A DNA stretch of 50,750 bases from Streptosporangium minutum (GTDB lineage: Bacteria > Actinomycetota > Actinomycetes > Streptosporangiales > Streptosporangiaceae): contig NZ_NGFP01000033.1 in assembly GCF_002149035.1 (NCBI RefSeq), positions 1 through 50,750 on the forward strand, in the 5' to 3' direction. Below, piece after piece: positions 1 to 12,238 of this stretch (positions are counted from its first letter, which is position 1; each line of letters begins with the position of its first letter). Below the pieces are notes generated by a model. The model ran no database searches. It worked only from the letters and a program-made list of their open reading frames with translations, and was not told the origin of the DNA. The position numbers were made by a program, and so were the translations under genes.

Positions 1-125
1 CCGCACCCCCGCCCGTCCTTGCCCTGAAAGGCACATCGGCCGCGGCTCGGAACCGCCCGGCCCCGCCCTCTCCGGCGGCCCGGGCCTCGTACCCATAGTT
101 GCGATCAGAGAGGCCGAGCGAGTAT

Positions 126-147
126 GAATAAGTTTTGAATAGGTTTT
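126..147 (+). repeat. AT-rich 11-bp direct repeat before the sigma-factor gene
   Basis: Two adjacent copies, gaataagtttt (126-136) and gaataggtttt (137-147), differ at one base and lie 20 bp before the start codon. They stand out in otherwise GC-rich DNA. They could be part of the promoter or a binding site for an upstream regulator; no function is proven. Nothing else stands out in bases 1-125. Confidence 0.4.
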
Positions 148-166
148 CTCGGCAAGGGGAGCCATC

Positions 167-691
167 ATGGCAGACAACCTGAACGTCCGGCTCGCCGGAG
201 GCGACGATGCGGCGCTGGCCGAGTGTTTCCACGCCCATGGGTCTCTCATCCGCTCCTACCTGCGGCGATTCGTCCCGCCTCAGGAGATCGAAGACCTGCA
301 GCAGGTCGTGTTCGCCGAGGTGTGGCGTTCCCGGCACCGCTTCGACCCGGCTCGCAGCCTCCCGGCGTGGCTGATCGGTATCGCGCACAACCGGGCGGTG
401 GACCACCTGAGGGTGCGCACGCTGCAGACGGTGCCGCTGGACGTGGTGGCCGACCCGGCCGGCGCGGACGGCCGGACCCACGGCGACGGCCTGGCCGAGC
501 GCGACCAGGTCCAGCGGGCGCTGGCGGAACTCCCCGCCCCGCAGCGCCAGGCCATCGAGCTGGCCTACTACGGCGAGCTGACCCAGCGGGAGATCGCCGA
601 GAAGCTGAGCGTGCCGCTGGGCACCGTCAAGGCCCGTACGGCCCGCGGCCTGCGCCGCCTGTCGGACATCCTCACCCCGGTCGCGGCATGA
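167..691 (+). CDS. ECF-type RNA polymerase sigma factor (sigma-70 family)
   Basis: This 174-residue protein is an extracytoplasmic-function sigma factor that would redirect RNA polymerase to a small regulon. Region 2 spans roughly residues 20-85, with the usual DLQQVVFAEVW and PAWLIGIAHNRAVDHLR stretches. Region 4 spans about 120-168, with the helix-turn-helix YYGELTQREIAEKLSVPLGT. The length is normal for ECF factors. The start is preceded by aaggggag at a good distance. No anti-sigma gene follows. The stop overlaps the start of the TudS-like gene by four bases (ATGA), so the two are translationally coupled and probably share a function. Which ECF subgroup it belongs to cannot be told by eye. 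Confidence 0.93.
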   Translation: MADNLNVRLAGGDDAALAECFHAHGSLIRSYLRRFVPPQEIEDLQQVVFAEVWRSRHRFDPARSLPAWLIGIAHNRAVDHLRVRTLQTVPLDVVADPAGADGRTHGDGLAERDQVQRALAELPAPQRQAIELAYYGELTQREIAEKLSVPLGTVKARTARGLRRLSDILTPVAA

Positions 692-1653
692 GCGGCCAGG
701 CCGGCGGCCACGTCCGGCCCAGGGTCGCCGTGTCGAGCTGCCTGATGGGTGAGCTGGTGCGCTTCAACGGCGGCCACAGCCGCGACAGGTTCCTCAACGG
801 GGAGCTGGATCCCTACGTCGACTGGGTGCGCGTCTGCCCGGAGATGGAGATCGGCCTCGGCACCCCGCGCGAGACCCTCCGCCTCGAACGCTCTCCGGAG
901 GGGCCGCGGCTGGTCACCAGGAAGACCGGGGTGGACCTCACCGACGAGATGACGTCCCTGGCCGCCGAGCGGGCCCGCACACTCGACGTGGACGGCTACG
1001 TCTTCAAGTCCAGGAGCCCCAGTTGCGGGATCCACGGCATCCCGGTCCACGCGGGCGACGCGGCCGTGGACCGCAGGGGCAGGGGCGTGTTCGCGGCCCG
1101 GATCCTCGACGCCCACCCGCTGCTGCCGGTGGAGGACGAGGGTCGGCTGAACGACGCGCTGCTCCGCGAGACCTTCGTGGAGCGGATCTTCGCGCACGCC
1201 CGGCTGCGCGCGCTGATGGAGAGCGACTGGCGCGCACGCGACCTGGTCGCCTTCCACTCCCGGCACAAGATGCAGATGCTGGCCCACGACCCCGCCCTCT
1301 ACCGCGAGGCCGGCCGGGTGGTGGCCCGGGCGGGCCTGCGCGCCCGGGAGGAGCTGGCCGCCGACTACGTCCACGTGTTCGGCGGGGCCTTCGCCAGGAA
1401 GGCCGGCATCGGCCGCCACGTCAACGTGCTCCAGCACTGCATGGGCATGGTGAGCGAGTCGCTGGACCGGACCCGGCGGGCCGATCTGGCCGAGGTCATC
1501 GCCTCCTACCAGGCCGGCCAGGTGGCGCTCAGCGTCCCGGTCACCCTGATCCGGCACCACGCGCGGGGCGAGTCCGCAGAGTACCTCCGGGACCAGACGT
1601 ACTTCTCGCCGTACCCGGAGGAACTCCGCCTCCGCAACCACGTCCCCGTTTAG
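688..1653 (+). CDS. TudS-type thiouracil desulfurase (DUF523) fused to DUF1722
   Basis: The 321-residue product has an N-terminal DUF523 domain (about residues 10-150) and a C-terminal DUF1722 domain (about 185-310). DUF523 proteins are known as TudS desulfidases, which use a [4Fe-4S] cluster held by three cysteines to remove sulfur from thiolated uracil compounds. Three matching cysteines are visible: C18 in VSSCLMGELVRFNGGHSRD, C50 in VCPEMEIGLGTPRE and C113 in KSRSPSCG. DUF1722 (YbgA-like) has no firmly known role; elsewhere it often occurs near photolyase genes. The chosen ATG overlaps the sigma-factor stop. A longer upstream reading frame is open but is only a shadow of the sigma gene. 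Domain assignment is confident; the substrate here is inferred. Confidence 0.88.
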   Translation: MSGQAGGHVRPRVAVSSCLMGELVRFNGGHSRDRFLNGELDPYVDWVRVCPEMEIGLGTPRETLRLERSPEGPRLVTRKTGVDLTDEMTSLAAERARTLDVDGYVFKSRSPSCGIHGIPVHAGDAAVDRRGRGVFAARILDAHPLLPVEDEGRLNDALLRETFVERIFAHARLRALMESDWRARDLVAFHSRHKMQMLAHDPALYREAGRVVARAGLRAREELAADYVHVFGGAFARKAGIGRHVNVLQHCMGMVSESLDRTRRADLAEVIASYQAGQVALSVPVTLIRHHARGESAEYLRDQTYFSPYPEELRLRNHVPV

Positions 1654-1793
1654 GCCGCCCGCCCGACGCCGCACCCGCCGCCCCTTCCTCGCCTCGCCCC
1701 GTTCAGCTGGACGCCAGGCAGGAGGCCGCGATCCGAGCCGAACCCGGCGCGATCGACGCCGAGCACGGCTCCGGACCGGGCAGCCGGGACTGA

Positions 1794-3503
<1,710 letters not shown>

Positions 3504-3506
3504 GGG

Positions 3507-5682
3507 CTACTCCCTTTCCAGAAGCGCGACGGGGTAGGTCGACAGCAGGTGGGCCAGCGGGATCCGCCCGGTGTGCTCGGCGCCGGTCAGCAGGTCGCGC
3601 CAGGCGCCGTGCGGCAGAGTGATCGTCTCGCTCCCCCAGCCGCCGCGCCGCGCCAGCCCGGCCGGCAGCCGGGTGGCCACCGTCACGGCCCGCTCCCCGC
3701 GGGCGAAGGCGATCACGTGCTCGCCCGCCTCCAGCGGGACGTACGGCGCGGCCGGGTCGAGCCGCCGCCGCAGGTTCAGCGCCTGGACGGTGACCAGCAG
3801 CTTGGCCTCGTCCCACGGGGAGCCGCCCTCCCCGGCGAGCATCCGGCGGCGGAGCGGGAAGTCGACCGGGCGGCGGTTGTCCGGGTCCACCAGGGAGAAG
3901 TCGGTGATCTCGTTGCCCCAGTAGAGGTCGGGCACACCCGGCAGCATGAGCTGGACGAGCTTCTGCCCCAGCGAGTTGGACCGGGCGTACGGCTCGATCC
4001 CGGCGGCGAACTCCGCGACCGAGGCGCCGCACTCCTCGATCGCCCGGCTGACGAAGTCGCGGATGCCGGCCTCGTAGGCGGGGTCGGGGGCGGCCCAGGA
4101 GATCGAGGTCTTGGCCTCGCGCGCCGCCTTGAACAGGTAGTCGAAGAACCTGTCCGGGCCGATGGGCCAGGCGGCCATCAGGTTCTGCCAGGCCAGGTAG
4201 TCAAGCGCCGGGTCGAAGGAGACCTTCGAGGACCACTCCCCCACCGCCGCCGCCCACTCCCCGGGCAGCTCCGACAGCACGGCCAGCCGGGCGCGGACGT
4301 CCTCGGAGCGCTTGGTGTCATGGGTGGACAGCGTCGTCATCGTGGTCGGCGACATCTCCTGGGCGAACGTGTGGAACTCTCCCAGCGCCCCCTCGAAGTG
4401 GTCCGGCTCCCCGCCCACCTCGTTCAGGCACGCCAGCGGATACCACCGGTAGAGCGCGGTGTCCTCCACCCCCTTGGCCATCACCGGCCCGCAGGTCTGC
4501 TGGAACCGGGTGACGGCCTCGGCCGGACCGCGCAGCACCCTGTCGACGACCTCCGCGACCGGGGCGCCCTCGGGCAGCCGGGCCGCGGCGACCCGTCCGG
4601 CCGCCTCGACGGTCGAGGCCGAGATCTCGGGCACCGGCTCTCCCGGCACCACGTAGGCCCGGTAGACCGGCATCGCGGCGAGCAGCTCCACCAGCGTCTC
4701 GCGGTCGGAGCCGACGACGGCGTGCAGCCGGTCGATCTCGGCGGCGAAGAACAGGTCGAGGACCTCCCGCTTGGACTGGCGCACCACCGTGGCGTAGTCG
4801 GACGGCATGCCGGTCTGGGCGACGAACAGCTCCAGCAGCGGCCTGGCGCCGGCGGGGTCCACGAACAGCCGGGTGATCCGGTTGAGCACGTCGTAGCCGG
4901 TGGTGCCGTCGCAGTCCCAGTCGGCGGGCAACCGCTCGGAGCCGACCAGGATCTTCTCCGCCACGGTCCACACGCCCGAGGCCTCGCGGAGCCGGGACAG
5001 GTAGCCGCGCGGCTCGGCCAGCCCGTCGGGGTGGTCCACCCGCAGGCCCTGGATGACGCCCTCCTCGACCAGCTTCAGGATCACCTCGTGGGTGGCGTCG
5101 AACACCTCCGGGTCCTCCACCCGCAGCCCGATCAGGGAGGACACGTCGAAGAAGCGCCGGTAGCCGGGCCCCTCGCGCCAGTCGACCAGCCGGTAGCAGG
5201 TGTCGGGGAAGGGGAACTCGTGGTCGTGGTAGCGCAGCACGTCGCCGTCCACCACCGGCTCGGTGTCGTCGCCGATCACCGGCATGCTCACCTTGCCGCC
5301 GGTCCAGTCGATGTCGAACCACGCCGCGTACGGCGACGCCTGCCCCTCCTTGAGCACCGACCACAGCGGCGCGTTGCCGGACTCGGGCACCGGGATCGTC
5401 ATGTGGTTGGGCACGATGTCCACGACGATCCCCAGCCCGTGCTCGGCCAGCGTCGCCGACAGCGCCCGCAGGCCCTCGGCGCCGCCGAACTCCGCGCGGA
5501 TCCGCGAGTGGTCGGTCACGTCGTAGCCGTGCCGCGACTCCGGCACCGCCTGCAGGATCGGCGACAGGTAGACGTGGCTGATCCCCAGGTCCTTCAGGTA
5601 GGGAGCGAGCCCGGCCACCTCGGCGAATCCGAAGTCGGGAGTCAGCTGGATCCGGTAGGTCGAGATCGGATCCATGAATCGC

Positions 5683-5690
<8 letters not shown>
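3507..5690 (-). CDS. treY: Malto-oligosyltrehalose synthase
   Basis: TreY (727 residues) turns the reducing-end alpha-1,4 bond of a maltodextrin into the alpha,alpha-1,1 bond of trehalose, giving the substrate for TreZ. The N-terminus STYRIQLTPDFGFAEV is characteristic of the family. GH13 elements include DIVPNHM, the nucleophile region GLRVDHPDGLAEPRGYL, and AEKILVGSERLP followed by GTTGYDVLN. The tail PGVPDLYWGNEITDFSLVDP is also typical. The GTG at 5690 overlaps the glgX stop by eight bases. An ATG at 5675 would leave a seven-base gap and match relatives equally well, so the exact start is uncertain. Confidence 0.95.
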
Positions 5691-7788
<2,098 letters not shown>

Positions 7789-8266
7789 CGGGAGTCCAGG
7801 GCGGAGGCCCTCGCCTTCAGGCGTGGGGAGGAAGCCCCTCCCTCCTCTCTTGAGCGTGTGTACTGTCGAGGGGCCCGAGGGCGAGAACCAAGCCGTCGGG
7901 CCTTCACCGCCTGGCCGGCGGAGAAGTCGGATGCCTGCGGAGCTGATGTAGGACCTCGAACGGGATCCGTCCCGGGGGCTGTCGGCGATGAAACGGGAGT
8001 ATCCAATCTGCGAGGGTTGGCACCCCTCGGCGTCAGCCGCGGGGAAGTCGGTACACCGCCCTTCAGCGGTGGGGAGATATGCCCCGTGTTCTCCTGGCTA
8101 TGCACGTTTGGCCCGGTGAACTTGGTCCCACGCAACGACAGTGGCCGCTCAACGGGTCCAACGCCAGCGCGACACGGGAGTAGGGCCATGTCCCTCCAGC
8201 CGGGTCCGTACTCATGGGCCCCGGTCTGCCCGCCGGGCGCCCTCCTTAACCGGGGTGCCCGGCGAG
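7789..8266. other. 478-bp non-coding stretch with tnpB-like scar
   Basis: No complete gene is supported between glgX and the SARP-type regulator. The left two thirds (about 7800-8090) look like the remains of an IS200/IS605-type tnpB element and are listed separately. The right part (about 8090-8245) has no recognisable content. The first copy of a 21-bp tandem duplication occupies 8246-8266. Confidence 0.6.
7800..8090 (+). mobile_element. Remnant of an IS605-type tnpB 3' end with omega-RNA-like hairpins
   Basis: In one plus-strand frame from 7900 the translation reads AEKSDACGADVGPRTGS, then GDETGVSNLRGLAPLGV, which resembles the C-terminal tail of actinobacterial TnpB proteins. It is followed by a hairpin CACCGC-ccttca-GCGGTG (8054-8071) and ggggag. 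A second similar end, CGCC-ttca-GGCG (7812-7823) plus tggggagg, lies 240 bp to the left in the same orientation. Such hairpins close the 3' end of tnpB elements and their guide-RNA scaffold. No upstream tnpB catalytic part is present, so this would be a dead scar. The call rests on remembered family appearance. Confidence 0.45.
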
Positions 8267-8287
8267 TTAACCGGGGTGCCCGGCGAG
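8246..8287. repeat. 21-bp perfect tandem duplication across a stop codon
   Basis: The unit ttaaccggggtgcccggcgag occurs twice, at 8246-8266 and 8267-8287. The second copy holds the TAA stop and last codons (LAGHPG) of the minus-strand SARP-type gene. The first copy repeats them, stop included, just downstream. The protein is therefore unaffected; it looks like recent replication slippage. Confidence 0.9.
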
Positions 8288-11200
8288 GGACTTCAGCAGT
8301 GCGCGGAGCGCGGGTCCGTACACCTCCGCCCCGGAGCGGTGGACGAACGCCTCCGCGGCCCGCAGGTGGGTCTCGGCCCGTTCCCGGTCGCCGTCCAGCA
8401 GCGCGAGCCGTCCCAGGCACAGGTCGGTCACCGACCAGCCCAGCAGCCGGCCCGCGCTCGGGGCGAGCCGGCCGTACAGGGTCCGCCCGGCGGCCACGTC
8501 GCCGAGCGCCGCGCAGATCTCGCTGAGGGCGTCCGCCACGAACCGGTAGGCCAGGTCCGGGCCGATGGGCGCGGAGACGTCGCGGGCGAGCCCGGCGAAG
8601 ACCGCGCGCGCCTCGTCGGTCCCGCCCAGGTCGATCAGGGCCAGGCAGCGCAGGACCCGCCAGGGCCACTCGCCGGGGCGCCGGCCGAGCATCTCGTCGG
8701 CCAGCGCGAGCGCCTCGCCGGCCGTGCCCCGGGCCCTCAGGGCGAAGAAGCGCAGCATGCCGTTGCGCAGGTGGGTCTCGCTCCGGCCCAGGGTCCCCTC
8801 CGGGTGGGCCGCGCCGGACTCCTCGGCCGCGGCGAGGGCGTCGGCGAAACGCCCGCCCAGGTAGGCGTGGATCGCGCGCTGCCAGGCGGCCAGGCTGACC
8901 ATCGAGGGGAGCCGGAGCCGCTCCGCGGTCTCCCCGAGCCAGGCCAGCAGCTCGGCCGCCCGGTCCGTCCGGCCCTGGGCGACCAGCTCGACGTACTCGC
9001 ACTCGCGGCCGTTCCACTCGATGACCAGGTCGCCGGTGCGGCGGCCGATCTCCACGATCTCGTCGATGGCCGCCCGCGCGGCGTCACGGTCATGGTCGTG
9101 CCTGAGCAGCATCTCCAGGGCGATCAGCGCGGCGGCCAAGGTCCGGTCGTCGCCCGTACGGCGGGCCAGCCGTACCGCCTCGTGCGCCATCGCCACGCTG
9201 CGCTCGACGGGCCGGACCGTGAAACCGGTCATCGCGGCGGCGGCGAGCAGCCGGGCCCGCCACGGCGAGTCCTCGGCCAGGTCGGAGCCGAGGACGCGGT
9301 CGATGCGCTCGGCGAGCCGGTCGAGGCCGGTCATCTCCTCGTACATGCCCAGGTAGATGGGGTCGGAGAAACCCAGTGCCGCACGGGCCAGCCGGTTGAC
9401 GTCGCCGAGCCCCTCGGCGATCTCCGCGGCGGCCTCCAGGGAGGCGTGGGCCGCGATGTTCATGCCCGCCGCCGCCTGGGCCTCGGCCAGGTCGATCAGG
9501 AGGTCGCAGCGGAGCGCGTCGTCGGTCCTGGGGAGCCGGTCGATCATCTCGATCGCCTGCTCCAGGTTCTCCACCGCGTCCTCGTGGGCGAACTGCGCCA
9601 TCGCCTGGGCCGCCGCGCGCCGGGTGTAACCGATGGCCTTGCCCGTCATCCGGGGGGTCAGCAGGCCCTCGCGGTAGTGGTGGGCGATCTCGGTGAGGCG
9701 GGTCCCGCTCCGCTCCTCCAGCACCTCGGCGATCCGCGCGTGCAGCCGCCGGCGGCGCAGCGGCGGCAGCGCCCCGCGCAGCACGTCGCGGACGATGTCA
9801 TGGACGAAACGGCAGGTCAGACCGTCGCCCTCGACCAGCAGCCGGGCCCGGACCGCGGCGTCGACGATGTCGAGCACCCGGTCCTCGGGCAGCTCCAGCA
9901 CCCGGAGCAGGATGTCGATCGCCGCGTCCCGGCCGAGCAGGGCCGCGACGGTCAGCACCTCCTCGGTGTCCGGCGGCAGGTCGGCCATCCGGCCGCGCAC
10001 GACGTCGGACAGGGCCTGCGGGGTCTCCCCCAGCTGCAGGACCTCCCCCAGGAAGAACGGGTTTCCCGCGGTCAGCCTGCCCATCTCCGCCGCCCGGTCC
10101 GGATCGGCGCCGGCCCGGCCGAGGTATTCGCGGACCTCCTCCTCGCCGAGACCCCGCAGCAGGAGCCGCCGCACGTGCGGCAGCCGTACCAGCGCGCCGA
10201 GGGCGCGTTCCAGCGTCCCCCCGGCCTGGACGTCGGTGTCGCGGTAGGTCGCCACCACGGTCAGCTCCGGGCAGAGCCGGGTGGAGGCGAGGAACTCCAG
10301 CAGCCGGAGCGACGACGCGTCCGCCCACTGGAGGTCGTCGAGGACGACCAGGACCCGGCCGTGCTCGTTCAGCAGCCGGGCGAACGCCTCGTAGAGCTGG
10401 AACTGCCCGGTGGCGGCGGGCTGGGCCGGCCCACCGTCCTCTCCGGCCAGTTCCTGCACGGCCTGCGTCCACGGCCAGAAGGGCGGCGCGCCGGCGCCGT
10501 CCCAGCAGCGGCCCCACACCACCCGGCGGCCCCCGGCGCGGGCGGCCTCGGCGGCCTGCTCGGCCAGGCTGGTCTTGCCGATCCCCGGCTCCCCGGCCAG
10601 CAGCACCACCCGGTGCCCCTCCCCCGCGACCGCCAGGTCCAGCACCTGGGCCTCGGCGTCCCGGCCGACCAGCCGCGTGCTCTGCCGCACCGTCGCGCGG
10701 ACCCGGGGGGTGAGGGCGGGATCCTGGGAGAGGATGCGCCGCTCCATCTCCCTGGATCGGGGGTCCGGGTCCAGCCCCAGGTCCTCCACCAGCAGCCTGC
10801 GCCCCTCGGCGAGCACGGCCAGCGCCTCGGCCTGCCGTCCGGCCTGGTAGAGCGCGTGGGCGCCGAGCACGCGGAGCCGCTCCCTGAACGGGTGGGCGGC
10901 GACGAGCTGGGCCAGCCCGCCGGTCAGCGCGGATCCCCGGCCGAGGGCGAGGTCGGCCTCGGCCGCGTCCTCCTCCAGCGTCAGCCGGAACTCGCTCAGA
11001 TGGGCGATCTCCTCCGCGGCCCAGGAGACGCCCGCGAAGCCCGTGAGCGGCTCCCCGCGCCATTCCCCCAGAGCCAGCCGGAGCCGCTCACCCGCGGCCG
11101 CGTACTCGCCCGCGGCGCTCATGCGCCCGCCCTCGGCCGCGTGCTCCCGGGCCCTGGCCAGGTCGAGCGCGCTGCCGGAGATGTCGAGGGCGTAGCCGCC

Positions 11201-11473
11201 GAGCTTGCTGACCAGGACCGCGGGGGGCACGCCCCGCCGCCTGCCGGGCTCGAAGACGCGGCGGAGCTTGGAGACGTAGGCCTGGACGGTGTTGACCGCG
11301 CCGGGCGGCGGCCCGTCCTCCCAGAGCGCGTCGATCACCCGGCTCAGCCCGACCGGGCGCGGGGCGGCGAGCATGCACAGGGCCAGGACCATCCGCTGCT
11401 GGTAGGGCCCGATGTCCAGCGACGTCCCGTCGTCGGCGACCACACCGACCGGTCCCAGCACACGAAAATCCAT
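8267..11473 (-). CDS. AfsR/SARP-type transcriptional regulator with ATPase and TPR-like region
   Basis: This 1068-residue protein starts with an OmpR-type winged helix (about 1-95; FRVLGPVGVVADD, RVIDALWEDGPP, VSKLRRVFEP). A bacterial transcriptional activation domain follows (about 100-245). Then comes an AAA/NB-ARC-like ATPase with Walker A LLAGEPGIGKTSL near residue 290 and Walker B VLVVLDDLQWAD near 375. The long helical C-terminal half (about 550-1068) is TPR-like. Such proteins activate secondary metabolism or stress genes in response to ATP and an unknown signal. No biosynthetic cluster is adjacent, so the target is unknown. The ATG has gaggtgg upstream. The stop sits in a 21-bp duplication. 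Confidence 0.9.
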   Translation of the reverse strand: MDFRVLGPVGVVADDGTSLDIGPYQQRMVLALCMLAAPRPVGLSRVIDALWEDGPPPGAVNTVQAYVSKLRRVFEPGRRRGVPPAVLVSKLGGYALDISGSALDLARAREHAAEGGRMSAAGEYAAAGERLRLALGEWRGEPLTGFAGVSWAAEEIAHLSEFRLTLEEDAAEADLALGRGSALTGGLAQLVAAHPFRERLRVLGAHALYQAGRQAEALAVLAEGRRLLVEDLGLDPDPRSREMERRILSQDPALTPRVRATVRQSTRLVGRDAEAQVLDLAVAGEGHRVVLLAGEPGIGKTSLAEQAAEAARAGGRRVVWGRCWDGAGAPPFWPWTQAVQELAGEDGGPAQPAATGQFQLYEAFARLLNEHGRVLVVLDDLQWADASSLRLLEFLASTRLCPELTVVATYRDTDVQAGGTLERALGALVRLPHVRRLLLRGLGEEEVREYLGRAGADPDRAAEMGRLTAGNPFFLGEVLQLGETPQALSDVVRGRMADLPPDTEEVLTVAALLGRDAAIDILLRVLELPEDRVLDIVDAAVRARLLVEGDGLTCRFVHDIVRDVLRGALPPLRRRRLHARIAEVLEERSGTRLTEIAHHYREGLLTPRMTGKAIGYTRRAAAQAMAQFAHEDAVENLEQAIEMIDRLPRTDDALRCDLLIDLAEAQAAAGMNIAAHASLEAAAEIAEGLGDVNRLARAALGFSDPIYLGMYEEMTGLDRLAERIDRVLGSDLAEDSPWRARLLAAAAMTGFTVRPVERSVAMAHEAVRLARRTGDDRTLAAALIALEMLLRHDHDRDAARAAIDEIVEIGRRTGDLVIEWNGRECEYVELVAQGRTDRAAELLAWLGETAERLRLPSMVSLAAWQRAIHAYLGGRFADALAAAEESGAAHPEGTLGRSETHLRNGMLRFFALRARGTAGEALALADEMLGRRPGEWPWRVLRCLALIDLGGTDEARAVFAGLARDVSAPIGPDLAYRFVADALSEICAALGDVAAGRTLYGRLAPSAGRLLGWSVTDLCLGRLALLDGDRERAETHLRAAEAFVHRSGAEVYGPALRALLKSLAGHPG

Positions 11474-11615
11474 CCGGCCACCTCGCTCGCGAACTCGGCC
11501 GATCGTACCTTTCCCTCCGTACCGGCTCTCTCGCCGATCCGCGCCGGCTCACCTGCGCGGCTGGCCGCCCCTGTGGCCGGCGGGGATGACCGCCGCCGCC
11601 TCCCGCCGCCTGTCC

Positions 11616-11675
11616 CCCGCTCTCCCGTCTCCCGCTCTCCCGTCTCCCGCTCTCCCGCTCCCGTCTCCCCGTGAG
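11616..11675. repeat. 15-nt pyrimidine-rich tandem repeat
   Basis: The unit cccgctctcccgtct is repeated about three to four times from 11616, with decay at the right end. It lies between the SARP-type gene start and the end of the small Cys-rich gene. The strand bias (C/T on plus) could give unusual structure, but no function is visible. The rest of 11474-11697 holds the SARP gene leader. Confidence 0.7.
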
Positions 11676-11697
11676 CATCCGGCACCGCGCCTCCGGC

Positions 11698-12003
11698 TTA
11701 CCGTTCCTCCCGCACCTCCGGCCTGAGCCGGTCGATCCGACCGGTGCCGTCACAGAGCGAGCACGGCTTCCGCCCGCCGGCCGTGTCCTCTCCGCGGCAC
11801 AGACCGCACTCCAGCAGGGTGCCGAACCGGGGATCGCGGTAGGCGTGCCGGAACAGCCGGCCGCGGTCGGTCTCCCATCCCTGCACCCACGCGAACGCGT
11901 CCAGCTCGGCGAAGATCCCGGTGTCCAGCGCCCGCAGGCCAATGATCAGTAGGCTGCCCGCGCCGATCCAGTGATCGTTGCGGAGGTCGATTTCATACTT
12001 CAA
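11698..12003 (-). CDS. Small hypothetical protein with zinc-knuckle-like Cys pairs
   Basis: The 101-residue product is not a family I can name. Its N-terminal two thirds form a mixed, tryptophan-containing region with no membrane segment. The C-terminal third carries two CxxC pairs, CGLCRGEDTAGGRKPCSLCDGTG in two parts: CGLC and CSLCDGTGRI. The latter resembles the CxxCxG repeats of DnaJ, so a single bound zinc is plausible. The ATG has no strong ribosome site. It is divergent from the XRE regulator gene across a 235-bp gap. Coding status is supported by codon bias and the Cys spacing only. Confidence 0.6.
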   Translation of the reverse strand: MKYEIDLRNDHWIGAGSLLIIGLRALDTGIFAELDAFAWVQGWETDRGRLFRHAYRDPRFGTLLECGLCRGEDTAGGRKPCSLCDGTGRIDRLRPEVREER

Positions 12004-12085
12004 GGACCATCGCCCCCTTGAAGGTTCGCCCCGACAGGGGCCTCAATCACTTTTTACCCGGGTCTGTGCCATCGACGACTGCCAT

Positions 12086-12097
12086 TGGCAATTGCCA
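12086..12097. promoter_or_regulatory. 12-bp palindrome in the divergent promoter region
   Basis: TGGCAATTGCCA is a perfect palindrome lying within tgccattggcaattgccac. A related imperfect copy, tgccatttgactgttacca, lies about 65 bp to the right near 12145-12163. Two similar dyads before an XRE-type gene suggest operators for that regulator or for the divergent gene. This is inferred from symmetry alone. Confidence 0.4.
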
Positions 12098-12238
12098 CAT
12101 GAATATACCCTTGGCGGTTACCTTCGGAGATTGCCGGACGATAATGCCATTTGACTGTTACCATCGCCACGACCTGGGAAGACTTCCAAGCGTGAGGCGG
12201 CAGCCGCCCGCACCACCGGGAGGAAGGGGTGAGCGCCG

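Noticed and set aside
8141-11674. Plus-strand open frame of 1177 codons opposite the SARP-type regulator.
   Set aside because: Antisense shadow; composition is repetitive in Arg, Gly and Pro with no recognised motif.
11616-11675. CRISPR or regulatory array.
   Set aside because: A simple pyrimidine-rich tandem repeat with no spacers.
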